A DNA stretch of 16,520 bases from Anaerolineae bacterium (GTDB lineage Bacteria > Chloroflexota > Anaerolineae > B4-G1): contig JAUWNP010000096.1 of NCBI GenBank assembly GCA_030612585.1, positions 1 through 16,520 of the forward strand, given 5' to 3'. Both the position numbers and the translations under genes were made by a program. Position 1 is the first letter of the stretch. Every line of letters begins with the position of its first letter. The notes beneath the pieces were generated by a model, which searched no databases, had not been told where the DNA came from, and saw only the letters and a program-made list of their open reading frames with translations. Below are positions 6,720 to 13,977 of this stretch, one piece after another.

Positions 6720-8492
6720 ATGGCTACACTGATCATTGACGGACAAAAGGTCCAAGCCGAAGAAGGGCAGACTATCCTTGAGGTCGCCCGGCAGGCAGGG
6801 ATCGAGATTCCCGCTCTATGTTATCACCCACTCCTGGAGCCCTACGGCGCCTGCCGCCTCTGTGTGGTAGAAGTGATCCGCAGGGGTTGGTCCAGGATAG
6901 AGACATCCTGCACGTATCCCGCGTGGGATGGACTGGAGGTCAAGACCCGCTCCCCGGCCATCATCGAGGCCCGCAAGGTCGTCCTGGGGTTGCTGCTCTC
7001 GCGCTGCCCCAACGTGCCGGTCATCCAGGACCTGGCGCGGGAGTACGGGGTCACAGAGCCACCTTTCCCAGTAGACGATCCGGACGAGAAATGTATCCTC
7101 TGCGGCCTATGCGTGCGCACGTGCCACGAACTGGTGAAAGCCGACGTGTTGAACTTCTCCCAGTCCGGTGTTGAGCGGCGGGTTGGGCCGCCCTTCCTGG
7201 AAAAGACCCGCCAGTGCATCGGCTGTGGGGCCTGCACCATTATGTGCCCCACCGGTGCTATCGAGATCGTACTGGAGAAAGAGGCGGTCTACAAGGAAAA
7301 GCCGCTGGGGCCGACCTCGGCTATCTGGGTGCCATCGCTGCAAGCGGTGCCCCGCGTGCCGGTGATCGACACCGACGCCTGCATCCGTTTCCGCCAGAAC
7401 GACCGCAGCAACGGTGAAATCGCGGATGCCTGCGGGGTCTGCGACATGGTGTGCGAGGCCGGCGCGATCAACTTTGACCAACAGGACGAGGTGCTGGAAC
7501 TGGACGTGGGAACCATCATCGTCGCCACCGGCTTCGAGATGTGGGACCCCCACCAACTCTCACAATACTCCTACGGCAAGTCGCCCAACATCATTACCGG
7601 CCTCGAGTTCGAGCGTCTCTCCAACGCCGGTGGCATCACCGGCGGCGAGATCCTGACCGCTGAAGGGAAGAAACCCGAGCGCGTGGCGATCATCCACTGC
7701 GTCGGCAGCCGGGATCACAACGCTCATCCCTACTGCTCCCGCATCTGCTGTATGTACTCACTCAAGCAGGCCCACCTGGTGCGCGACAAGACCGGGGCCG
7801 ATGTGTACGAGTTTTACATGGACATGCGCGCCTTCGGCAAGGCCTACGAAGAGTTCTACGAGCGGGTGCAGAAGGAGGGCATCTGCATGGTGCGCGGTCG
7901 CGGCGCCGAGGTGGAGGTGCTCCCTGACGGCAAACTGCGCGTCAAGGGGGAGGACGCCAACCTGGGCCGGATGGTGCAGGCGGACGTGGACATGGTGGTG
8001 CTCAGCACGGCCATCGAAGCCCCGCACGACGCCAGTCGAGTGGCTTCTCTCTTTGGCCTGAGCCTCTCTGAGGACGGTTTCTTTGCCGAAGCGCATCCCA
8101 AAATGCGCCCGGTGGAGACCAACACCGACGGGGTGTTCCTGGCCGGTGTCGCCCAGGGCCCCAAGGACGTGCCGGATACGGTGGCCCACGCCGGCGCGGC
8201 GGCGTCTATGGCGCTGGCGCTGCTGGACAAGGGCGAGGTTACGATCTCACCGACGGTTTCGCATGTGTTGACTCGCTATTGCACGGGATGTGGCAAATGC
8301 GTCGTTGTCTGTCCATACACGGCCATCAGTCTGGGCGAAGACAGTAAGGCGAACGTCAACGCTGCACTGTGCAAGGGGTGTGGCTCCTGCGCCGCAGCCT
8401 GCCCGTCAGACGCCATCACGCCGCTACACTTTACCGATGACCAATTGGTCGGGCAGATTATGGGGGTGCTCTATGAGCAAATCGTCATCTAA
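6720..8492 (+). CDS. Fusion: NuoG/HoxU-like Fe-S module + HdrA C-terminal half
   Basis: This 590-residue protein starts at ATG 6720 behind AAGGGAGGG. Residues 1-75 are a NuoG/HoxU-type [2Fe-2S] domain (Cys34, 45, 48, 64). The His-ligated cluster motif of true NuoG is replaced by LSRCPNVPVIQDLA. Two [4Fe-4S] clusters follow (Cys125-135 and Cys166-176). From about residue 195 the text is HdrA: IWVPSLQAVPRVPVID, a cluster at Cys221, 238, 241 and 245, LELDVGTIIVATGFEMWDP, VAIIHCVGSRD with PYCSRICCMYSLKQ, FYMDMRAFGKAYEEFY, the FAD-closing NTDGVFLAGVAQGPKDVPDTV, and a C-terminal 2x[4Fe-4S] ferredoxin (Cys521-531, 551-561). It complements the HdrA half at 3216-4061 almost exactly, so one FAD site would be shared by two chains. 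The total is about seven Fe-S clusters. Confidence 0.9.
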   Translation: MATLIIDGQKVQAEEGQTILEVARQAGIEIPALCYHPLLEPYGACRLCVVEVIRRGWSRIETSCTYPAWDGLEVKTRSPAIIEARKVVLGLLLSRCPNVPVIQDLAREYGVTEPPFPVDDPDEKCILCGLCVRTCHELVKADVLNFSQSGVERRVGPPFLEKTRQCIGCGACTIMCPTGAIEIVLEKEAVYKEKPLGPTSAIWVPSLQAVPRVPVIDTDACIRFRQNDRSNGEIADACGVCDMVCEAGAINFDQQDEVLELDVGTIIVATGFEMWDPHQLSQYSYGKSPNIITGLEFERLSNAGGITGGEILTAEGKKPERVAIIHCVGSRDHNAHPYCSRICCMYSLKQAHLVRDKTGADVYEFYMDMRAFGKAYEEFYERVQKEGICMVRGRGAEVEVLPDGKLRVKGEDANLGRMVQADVDMVVLSTAIEAPHDASRVASLFGLSLSEDGFFAEAHPKMRPVETNTDGVFLAGVAQGPKDVPDTVAHAGAAASMALALLDKGEVTISPTVSHVLTRYCTGCGKCVVVCPYTAISLGEDSKANVNAALCKGCGSCAAACPSDAITPLHFTDDQLVGQIMGVLYEQIVI

Positions 8493-8928
8493 CGCAATCG
8501 AGGGATTTGAACCCAAGGTTGTCGCGTTTCTGTGTAACTGGTGTTCCTACGCCGCGGCCGACAGCGCTGGCGTGGCGCGGATACCGTCGCCGCCCAACGT
8601 CCTGCCGGTGCGCGTGATGTGTTCTGCGCGCGTCTCGGCCGAGTTGATCCTGAAAGCGTTCATGTCTGGCGCCGACGGCGTAATCGTGCTGGGGTGCCAC
8701 ATCGGTGACTGCCATTACGATAGTGGCAACCATCGCACGGTCAAGCGCATCCCGCTCTTGCACAAGTTGCTGATCTACATGGGTGTCGAGCCTGATCGGC
8801 TGCGGCTCAAGTGGGTTTCCGCCGCCGAGAGCCCACAATTCGCCCAGGTGACTAACGAGTTTGTCGAAGACGTGCGCGCATTAGGGCCGCTTTCGGCGCC
8901 GCTACGAATGGAAGGAGGTGCGCCTTGA
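8473..8928 (+). CDS. MvhD/FloxD-like [2Fe-2S] protein
   Basis: This 151-residue protein is the usual MvhD length. The ATG overlaps the preceding fusion gene by 20 bases, with GGGGGTG as Shine-Dalgarno. Diagnostic text is FLCNWCSYAAADSAGVAR (Cys21, 24), VMCSARV (Cys50) and LGCHIGDCHYDSGN (Cys75, 80). MvhD transfers electrons from a hydrogenase, formate dehydrogenase or Flox module to HdrA. In some methanococci the homologue carries Sec, but here the usual positions are Cys. Its place directly after the HdrA C-half and ahead of the FloxCBA-like genes fits a docking subunit between the Flox module and the split HdrA. Confidence 0.93.
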   Translation: MSKSSSNAIEGFEPKVVAFLCNWCSYAAADSAGVARIPSPPNVLPVRVMCSARVSAELILKAFMSGADGVIVLGCHIGDCHYDSGNHRTVKRIPLLHKLLIYMGVEPDRLRLKWVSAAESPQFAQVTNEFVEDVRALGPLSAPLRMEGGAP

Positions 8929-9788
8929 TCGAAGAACTCTGTGCCAAGGTGCGGGAACTGCTAGAAAATGAGACGGTAGAATGTGTGATCGGCTACGAGG
9001 TCGGGCCGACGGGCCGTGTGCGCCCGGCGTTCATCCACGAGCCAGACGAGGTTGGCCGGCTGATCTTTAACACCCGGTGTGACCATAATCTGGTCACCTA
9101 CCTGAATCGGCGCAACAAGCCGCGCAAGAAAGGCGAGGAGGTGCCAACCACCGGGATTCTGGTCAAGCCGTGCGATGCGCGTTCGCTGCAGGTGCTGCTC
9201 AATGAGAATCAGGTACAGCGCGACAAGGTTTACATCATTGGCATGGCCTGCCCGGGGATGCAGAATGCCGACGGCACGCTGGAGGCGCGCTGTGCGCGCT
9301 GTGATCAACGAGTGCCATTGCTCTACGACGCGCTCTTCGGCGAACCTCCGGAGGTCTCCGCCGTCGCTGATACCTACACCGACATCGAGGATCTGGAGGC
9401 GCTGCCACGAGATGACCGGCTGGCTTACTGGCTGGGCGAATTCGACCGCTGCATCCGCTGCTACGCCTGTCGTCAGGCCTGTCCTGGCTGTTTCTGCGAC
9501 GTCTGTGAATCTGAACGCGACGACTCGTTGTGGATAGGCATTACCGATGCTATTCCAGAGAAGGCGTTTTTCCACATTACCCGGGCCTTTCACCTGGCAG
9601 GTCGCTGCGGTGAATGTAATGCCTGTGAAATGGTCTGCCCGATGGGTATCCCGCTCAGTCTCCTCAACTGCAAGATTGTCAAGGAGGTCGAGCAAATGAT
9701 GGGAGGCTACCGCGCTGGCTTGAGTGAAGAACCTACGCCTCTGGTCACGAAACTCACAGGCGAGGAGGATATCAATGAGATTCATTAA
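8925..9788 (+). CDS. FloxC-like 4Fe-4S dicluster protein (FrhB/FdhB-like N-terminus)
   Basis: This 287-residue protein uses a TTG start (8925) behind AAGGAGGTG, and TTGA overlaps the MvhD stop. Residues 1-170 resemble the N-terminal part of F420-hydrogenase/formate-dehydrogenase beta-type proteins (ILVKPCDARSLQVLL, VYIIGMACPGM). They contain extra cysteines, including Cys83, 109, 123 and 126. The C-terminal part has two ferredoxin-type clusters: CIRCYACRQACPGCFCDVC (Cys176, 179, 182, 186, with further Cys189, 191, 194) and CGECNACEMVCP (Cys228, 231, 234, 238). The gene order MvhD - this gene - AsrA-like - AsrB-like matches FloxDCBA. I assign FloxC mainly by that order and the dicluster layout. 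It is probably an electron relay between FloxB and HdrA. Confidence 0.75.
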   Translation: MIEELCAKVRELLENETVECVIGYEVGPTGRVRPAFIHEPDEVGRLIFNTRCDHNLVTYLNRRNKPRKKGEEVPTTGILVKPCDARSLQVLLNENQVQRDKVYIIGMACPGMQNADGTLEARCARCDQRVPLLYDALFGEPPEVSAVADTYTDIEDLEALPRDDRLAYWLGEFDRCIRCYACRQACPGCFCDVCESERDDSLWIGITDAIPEKAFFHITRAFHLAGRCGECNACEMVCPMGIPLSLLNCKIVKEVEQMMGGYRAGLSEEPTPLVTKLTGEEDINEIH

Positions 9789-10827
9789 CACACAGGCGTT
9801 ACGTGACTGGCTCGATACCCTGGCCCGGAAGGTGACGCTCATCGCACCAGTGCCGTCCAACATCGGTGAAGCGCCGGGACTGGCCCATCTACCCGCTGCG
9901 GGGATGTATGCGCTCTACCGGCCTGTGGGCAGCGCCGATGAGATCGTGTGGGATTTCCAGCGCACGGTGATATCGGCCCGCGAGTTTCTCTTTCCCAAAA
10001 CCGAAACTCTCTTCACCATCGAGACCGATGTCGGCGGTGAGGTTACACTGCACGAGACCAAGATGGAAGGGCAGCAGGTGATCTTTGGCATCCGCCCTTG
10101 CGACGCACGCGGCATACGCGTACTGGATGCAATCATGCTGGAGCAGGATCCGGCCGATGCCTACTACGCCCAGCGCCGCCGTAATACGACGTTGGTGGGA
10201 CTGTCCTGCCCGGAGATGTGGGAGAACTGCTTCTGCACCAGTGTGGGCGGCGCACCGAATGTCAGTGACGATATGGACATCCTGTTGACTCAGGTCGAAA
10301 GTGGATACGCCGTGGAAATCGTCACCGAAAAGGGAGAGAGACTCGCTCAAGGGATGGCGTTGCAGGAGGTGGAGGGACTGGTGCTGCCGGAGCCGAAACT
10401 CAACGAAACGTTCGAGACGCCGACGGAGCAGCAATGGCTAGACTCGTTCGATGATGTCTACTGGGACAGAGTGGGTGAGCGGTGCCTGAGTTGCCGCGCC
10501 TGTGTCTACGTCTGCCCTACCTGCCGCTGCTTCGACGTGCGCGATGAGAAAGTGGTTCACCCTGACGGCGGGAACATCACGCGGCGGGTGCGCAGTTGGG
10601 ATAGTTGCCAGGGCGTGAATTATCGCACTGTGGCGGGTGGAGCCAACCCGCGGGTCAACCCTGGCCAGCGGTCGCGCAACCGCTTTTACTGTAAATTCTA
10701 CTACGTTCCCACAGATTACAACGTGCTCGTTGGGTGTGTGGGCTGTGGACGATGCATCGCCGTCTGTCCCGTCAACATAGACATCAGTGAGGTGCTACAC
10801 GATCTGGCACAGAGGGGGGAAGCATGA
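9775..10827 (+). CDS. FloxB / AsrA-like 4Fe-4S dicluster subunit
   Basis: This 350-residue protein starts at ATG 9775 behind GAGGAGG and overlaps the previous gene by 14 bases. An alpha/beta N-terminal domain has EFLFPKTETLF, VIFGIRPCDARGIRVLD and GLSCPEMWENCFC, typical of the anaerobic sulfite reductase A/FloxB family. Two [4Fe-4S] clusters follow at Cys237, 240, 243, 247 (CLSCRACVYVCP) and Cys321, 324, 327, 331 (CVGCGRCIAVCP), separated by a loop rich in Arg and Asn. The role is electron transfer from the FAD of the FloxA-like partner next door. The KPCDAR/RPCDAR motif is shared with the FloxC-like neighbour, so the two may be paralogous in their N-terminal halves. Confidence 0.85.
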   Translation: MRFINTQALRDWLDTLARKVTLIAPVPSNIGEAPGLAHLPAAGMYALYRPVGSADEIVWDFQRTVISAREFLFPKTETLFTIETDVGGEVTLHETKMEGQQVIFGIRPCDARGIRVLDAIMLEQDPADAYYAQRRRNTTLVGLSCPEMWENCFCTSVGGAPNVSDDMDILLTQVESGYAVEIVTEKGERLAQGMALQEVEGLVLPEPKLNETFETPTEQQWLDSFDDVYWDRVGERCLSCRACVYVCPTCRCFDVRDEKVVHPDGGNITRRVRSWDSCQGVNYRTVAGGANPRVNPGQRSRNRFYCKFYYVPTDYNVLVGCVGCGRCIAVCPVNIDISEVLHDLAQRGEA

Positions 10828-11681
10828 TGGAAAATCCCAAATCTCAAGTCCCAAATCCCATGCGTCCTTATCTAGGGACTTTGGTTGGCACGAAGGAACT
10901 GGCCACAAACATCCGATTGTTTCAGATTGAACTCAACGACCCCGTAGAGCGGGAGAAGTTCTTCGTCTGGAGACCGGGGCAGTTTCTCTTCTTCTCTGCT
11001 CTTGGCGTGGGCGAAGCGCCATTCGGGTTCGCAAACATCCCCGAGTATGGCCCTGCCATTGAGGTCGCTATCAACGATGTGGGTCACGTGACCCGCCACA
11101 TCCACATGCTGCCATTGGGCTCCACAGTGGGCATACGTGGTCCTTTGGGCAATCACTTCCCAATGGATGAGATCAAGGGGCAGAATATCGTCGTGTTGGG
11201 TGGTGGCATCGGTGGCGCCCCTCTGCGTCCAGTCATTCAGTACATCCTGAGCCATCGCGCCGACTATGGTCATCTGACTATCATCTGGGCGGCGCGCAGC
11301 CCCGATCTGCTGGTCTTCACCGACGAATACGATGAGTGGAGCAATGCGCCCGATACAGAGATGCACGTCACCATTGACCGGCCGGCGGAGGGATGGACGG
11401 GCAACGTAGGGTTGATCACCCAGACTCTGGAGCAAGCCGCCCCGTCGCCAGAGAACACCACATCCATCACCTGCGGTCCGCCTATCATGATCTACTTTGT
11501 CGGTAAGACGCTGAACAAGTTGGGCTTTTCGGAAGACCAAATGTTGATCACGCTTGAAGCACGTATGCACTGCGGCGTTGGCAAGTGTGGTCGCTGCAAT
11601 ATGGGCGAAAAACTCGTCTGCCTGGATGGGCCGGTGTTCCGCCAATCAGAGGTCAGTACGTTCCTGGAGAGTTTCCTGTAA
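10824..11681 (+). CDS. FloxA / AsrB-like FAD/NAD(P)-binding subunit
   Basis: This 285-residue protein of the ferredoxin-NADP reductase superfamily starts at ATG 10824, which overlaps the previous stop (ATGA). The FAD domain has WRPGQFLFFSALGVGEAPFG, the NAD(P) domain has VVLGGGIGGAPLRPVI and SITCGPPIMI, and the C-terminal [2Fe-2S] site has Cys250, 255, 258 and 266 (HCGVGKCGRC...VC). It probably oxidises NAD(P)H, or reduces NAD(P), for the Flox/Hdr complex. It is a second NAD-reactive flavoprotein beside NuoF. Residues 3-12 are encoded by four 7-bp AATCCCA-type units, so the native protein probably began near the internal ATG 10860 (MRPYLGTL). This is the last gene of the overlapping operon. 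Confidence 0.9.
   Translation: MMENPKSQVPNPMRPYLGTLVGTKELATNIRLFQIELNDPVEREKFFVWRPGQFLFFSALGVGEAPFGFANIPEYGPAIEVAINDVGHVTRHIHMLPLGSTVGIRGPLGNHFPMDEIKGQNIVVLGGGIGGAPLRPVIQYILSHRADYGHLTIIWAARSPDLLVFTDEYDEWSNAPDTEMHVTIDRPAEGWTGNVGLITQTLEQAAPSPENTTSITCGPPIMIYFVGKTLNKLGFSEDQMLITLEARMHCGVGKCGRCNMGEKLVCLDGPVFRQSEVSTFLESFL
10833..10860. repeat. 7-bp tandem repeat (AATCCCA type) at the FloxA-like N-terminus
   Basis: Four heptamers, AATCCCA, AATCTCA, AGTCCCA and AATCCCA, sit directly behind the start codon and are translated as ENPKSQVPNP. The array separates ATG 10824 from a second in-frame ATG at 10860. Confidence 0.85.
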
Positions 11682-11685
11682 GGCC

Positions 11686-11730
11686 GGACGACTCGGGTTC
11701 GTCCCCGGGGCAGACACACGGGTCTGCCCC
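11686..11730. repeat. REP-like palindromic element after the Flox-like operon
   Basis: A 9-bp perfect stem, GGGGCAGAC (11707-11715) with GTCTGCCCC (11722-11730), closes a 6-base loop. A weaker 6-bp stem lies just upstream (GGACGA 11686-11691 with TCGTCC 11699-11704). The type is common between genes in repeat-rich bacterial genomes. There is no T tract after it, so it is not a standard intrinsic terminator, though it could stabilise the mRNA 3' end. Confidence 0.65.
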
Positions 11731-11859
11731 TACTACGAGGAGGTGAAGATAGAGAGAGTAGAGAGACGAACACGGCACATCGTTGGGGAACGCTCGAACA
11801 AAATCAGCGTCTCCCGGCATGACAAATTGGATTGAAATAACATAAAAGGAGATTTCAGA

Positions 11860-13197
11860 ATGATAAAGACAGATGCATTGATCATCGGCGGCAGCGCCGC
11901 CGGGCTCGTGGCAGGGATCACCGTAAGGCGTCACTATCCCGACGCCAAGATCACGCTTGTCCGCAAGGAGCAGCAGGTAATGATCCCGTGCGGCATCCCG
12001 TACATCTTTGGCACGGTGGGCTCCACGGACAACAACCTGATCCCGGATGCGGCGCTTTCCAAGAACGGCATTGACCTAATCGTTGACGAGGTCACCTCCA
12101 TAGACCGGGAGGCGAAAACGGTCGCCACGGCCGGGGGAGAGACCATCGGCTACGAGAAACTCTTCCTGGGCATCGGCTCCCAGCCGCTTGTCCCGCCCCT
12201 GCCCGGCGTGGACCTGGAGGGCGTGTTCAGCATCAAGAAGGACGTTCCATATCTGAACAGTCTGCTGGCGGCCCTGGACGAGGCCAAGGACGTGGTTGTC
12301 ATCGGTGGGGGCTTTATCGGGCTAGAGATGGCCGATGAGTGCAAGAAGCGCGGCCTGAACGTCACCGTGGTCGAGATGCTTCCCCACTGTCTCTTTCTGG
12401 TCTTTGACGAGCACATCTGCGTGCGTATGGAGGAGACACTCGCCGAACGGGGCATCAAGGTGATGACGAACAACCAGGCGATGGCCATCCTGGGAGATGG
12501 CAAGGTCGAGGGTGTGAAACTTGGTAACGGCGAGGAATTAAAGGCCGACGTGGTCATCTTTGGAATCGGTGTGCGACCCAACGTGAAACTTGCTCAAGAC
12601 GCCGGGCTAAAGATGGGTGAACGGCGGGACGTATGGGTGGACCGCTATATGCGCACCAGCGACGACGATATCTTTGCCGTGGGAGACTGCGCGGGGAAGA
12701 TGGACTTTATCACCAACAGGCCGTCCGGTCTGCGTCTGGCCTCTATCGCCACGACTGAAGCACGCATCGCCGGGGCAAACTTTGGCGAGTTGAGGCGCGA
12801 GAGCGTGGGCGTTATCGGCGTGTTCTCCACCAAAGTCGGCAACCTGTCGTTGGGAATGGCCGGGATGCGCGCCAAGACGGCTCAGGAAGCAGGTCTCGAC
12901 GTCGTCGTGGGTACGGCAGAGACCATCAACAGGCACCCCGGCGGTATGCCCGGCGCGGCCAAGATGCGGGTAGACCTGGTTTTCCACAAGTGGTCGTGCA
13001 AACTCATTGGCGGCCAGGTCTCTGGCGGCGACAGCGTGGGCGAGTTCGTGAACGTCATCGCGGCTGCCATCGCAGCCGGAGCAACGGCCGACGAAATCGC
13101 AACTTTCCAGGTAGGCACGCACCCTGCACTCACCGCCTCTCCCATCGCTTACCCGCTGGTGAATGCCGCTGAACTGGCGCTGAAGCAGATGCGTTAG
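11860..13197 (+). CDS. CoA-disulfide/persulfide reductase-like (NADH oxidase family) flavoprotein
   Basis: This 445-residue protein starts at ATG 11860 behind AAAAGGAG. It has the family layout: FAD motif IIGGSAAGLVAGI (8-20), the redox cysteine Cys44 in VMIPCGIPYIFG, the NAD motif VVIGGGFIGLEMADE, the second FAD motif DDIFAVGDCAG, and a C-terminal dimerisation domain ending ASPIAYPLVNAAE. Cys44 in this position is typical of CoA-disulfide reductases, NADH oxidases and NADH-dependent persulfide reductases; substrate cannot be read from sequence. It is separated from the Flox-like operon by about 180 bases with a REP-like element, so it may have its own transcript. Its position beside an Hdr-type complex that lacks HdrB makes a thiol/disulfide substrate plausible. 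Confidence 0.88.
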   Translation: MIKTDALIIGGSAAGLVAGITVRRHYPDAKITLVRKEQQVMIPCGIPYIFGTVGSTDNNLIPDAALSKNGIDLIVDEVTSIDREAKTVATAGGETIGYEKLFLGIGSQPLVPPLPGVDLEGVFSIKKDVPYLNSLLAALDEAKDVVVIGGGFIGLEMADECKKRGLNVTVVEMLPHCLFLVFDEHICVRMEETLAERGIKVMTNNQAMAILGDGKVEGVKLGNGEELKADVVIFGIGVRPNVKLAQDAGLKMGERRDVWVDRYMRTSDDDIFAVGDCAGKMDFITNRPSGLRLASIATTEARIAGANFGELRRESVGVIGVFSTKVGNLSLGMAGMRAKTAQEAGLDVVVGTAETINRHPGGMPGAAKMRVDLVFHKWSCKLIGGQVSGGDSVGEFVNVIAAAIAAGATADEIATFQVGTHPALTASPIAYPLVNAAELALKQMR

Positions 13198-13420
13198 CAA
13201 ACGTTGCGTCTCAGCGCTACGCGGCGCGCTGGCCTATCATCACATCACCGATGAGGATAGAAACACGATAAGGCGGCTGACGCAGTTAGTCGAGTAGCCG
13301 GTAGGCTGGTAGATTGGTAGGTTGGTAGCTGGTAGATTGGTCTCCTCGACCAATCTGCCAAATTACCAATTTACCAATCTACATTTTTGAGAGGACGCTT
13401 CTTCAGATAGAAGGAGGGCT
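13198..13420. other. Repeat-rich spacer with a possible coding remnant
   Basis: Between the flavoprotein and the hyp genes no intact gene is seen. At 13219-13296 one frame (GCG CTA CGC to TAG 13294-13296) reads like the end of a protein (ALRGALAYHHITDEDRNT, closing in LTQLVE), possibly a gene remnant, with no start or upstream domain. The repeat array at 13300-13382 follows, then a Shine-Dalgarno (AAGGAGGG) for the next start. Confidence 0.4.
13300..13382. repeat. Inverted pair of 8-bp tandem arrays (GGTAGATT / ACCAATCT)
   Basis: The left arm has five units of GGTAG(A/G)TT type, one shortened. The right arm has four of ACCAATCT type. They meet at a hairpin, AGATTGGT (13334-13341) with ACCAATCT (13349-13356), around a 7-base loop. 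Outer units also pair (GTAGATTGGT 13309-13318 with ACCAATCTAC 13373-13382), giving a long imperfect foldback. ATTTTTG follows at once, so the structure could terminate transcription between the flavoprotein and the hyp operon. Confidence 0.8.
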
Positions 13421-13618
13421 TTGAAGACATTGGTGCTTGGTCTGGGCAACCCAATCCTGACCGATGATGGGGCGGGCATCTACGTCGTGCGGGAGATGGC
13501 GACGCACTGTCAGTGGAATGACGTGACCTTCGGTGAAAGTTGTACGTCCGTGGTTACGGCAGCCATCCCTCGCGCCGTAGAAGCGGTAGTGGCCGAGTTG
13601 GAGACGGGAGAGCAGTAG
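13421..13618 (+). pseudogene. [NiFe]-hydrogenase maturation protease, internally deleted
   Basis: The frame opens with TTG 13421 behind AAGGAGGG and gives 65 residues, against about 150 for HycI/HyaD-type proteases. Residues 1-29 (LVLGLGNPILTDDGAGIYVVREM) match the family N-terminus. Residues 34-61 (DVTFGESCTSVVTAAIPRAVEAVVAEL) match the usual C-terminus. The roughly 85 residues between, which hold the later conserved Asp and His of the nickel-recognition site, are missing. The frame is kept across the joint. The protease normally removes the C-terminal extension of the large hydrogenase subunit after nickel insertion, and this remnant is unlikely to do so. Its stop overlaps the hypA GTG (TAGTG). 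Confidence 0.8.
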
Positions 13619-13959
13619 TGCACGAACTGGCCGTCACCCAGAGTATGCTCAATTTGGCCTTGGAGTATGCCGAGCGGGCGAGCGCTCAGCGCATCACGTG
13701 CATCAACCTGGTCATCGGCGAGTTGTCGGGCATCATGGACGAGAGTGTGCAATTCTACTTCGATTTCGTCAGCAAGGACACACTGGCTGAGGGAGCGCAA
13801 CTGGTGTTCGAGCGCATGCCGGCCCGCTTCCGCTGCCGCGCCTGCGGCCACGAATTCGCGCTGCAGGATGGCAACTGGGCCTGTCCCGCCTGTCAGGAGT
13901 GGGGCGGCGAGATCATCGCCGGGCGGGAATTTTATATGGATAGCATTGAGGTGGAGTGA
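13618..13959 (+). CDS. hypA: HypA, hydrogenase nickel-insertion chaperone
   Basis: This 113-residue protein has the standard HypA length. It uses GTG 13618, overlapping the protease remnant's stop (TAGTG), because that start gives MHELAVTQSML. His2 is the family nickel ligand. The C-terminal part has the zinc site Cys73, Cys76 (CRAC), Cys89 and Cys92 (CPAC), followed by an ending (GREFYMDSIEVE) typical of the family. It delivers nickel with HypB to the hydrogenase large subunit. No Shine-Dalgarno is evident upstream, so it probably depends on translational coupling with the frame before it. This may explain why the deleted protease frame has stayed open. Confidence 0.95.
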   Translation: MHELAVTQSMLNLALEYAERASAQRITCINLVIGELSGIMDESVQFYFDFVSKDTLAEGAQLVFERMPARFRCRACGHEFALQDGNWACPACQEWGGEIIAGREFYMDSIEVE

Positions 13960-13977
13960 GGGGGCAGGAGGCACATT

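Noticed and set aside
8961..9863. 300-codon open frame on the minus strand
   Set aside because: It is antisense to the FloxC-like gene, which has clear Fe-S motifs, a good ribosome site and operon overlaps. The antisense product has no recognisable motif.
11707..11730. Intrinsic terminator after the Flox-like operon
   Set aside because: The stem is strong, but no T tract follows; the form fits a REP-type repeat better.
11743..11835. GTG-initiated 30-codon ORF after GAGGAG upstream of the flavoprotein
   Set aside because: The product is charged and repetitive with no family features. It is probably chance within spacer DNA.
13240..13272. Possible CRISPR repeat ending in GATAGAAAC
   Set aside because: Only one copy is present, with no spacers or regular spacing.
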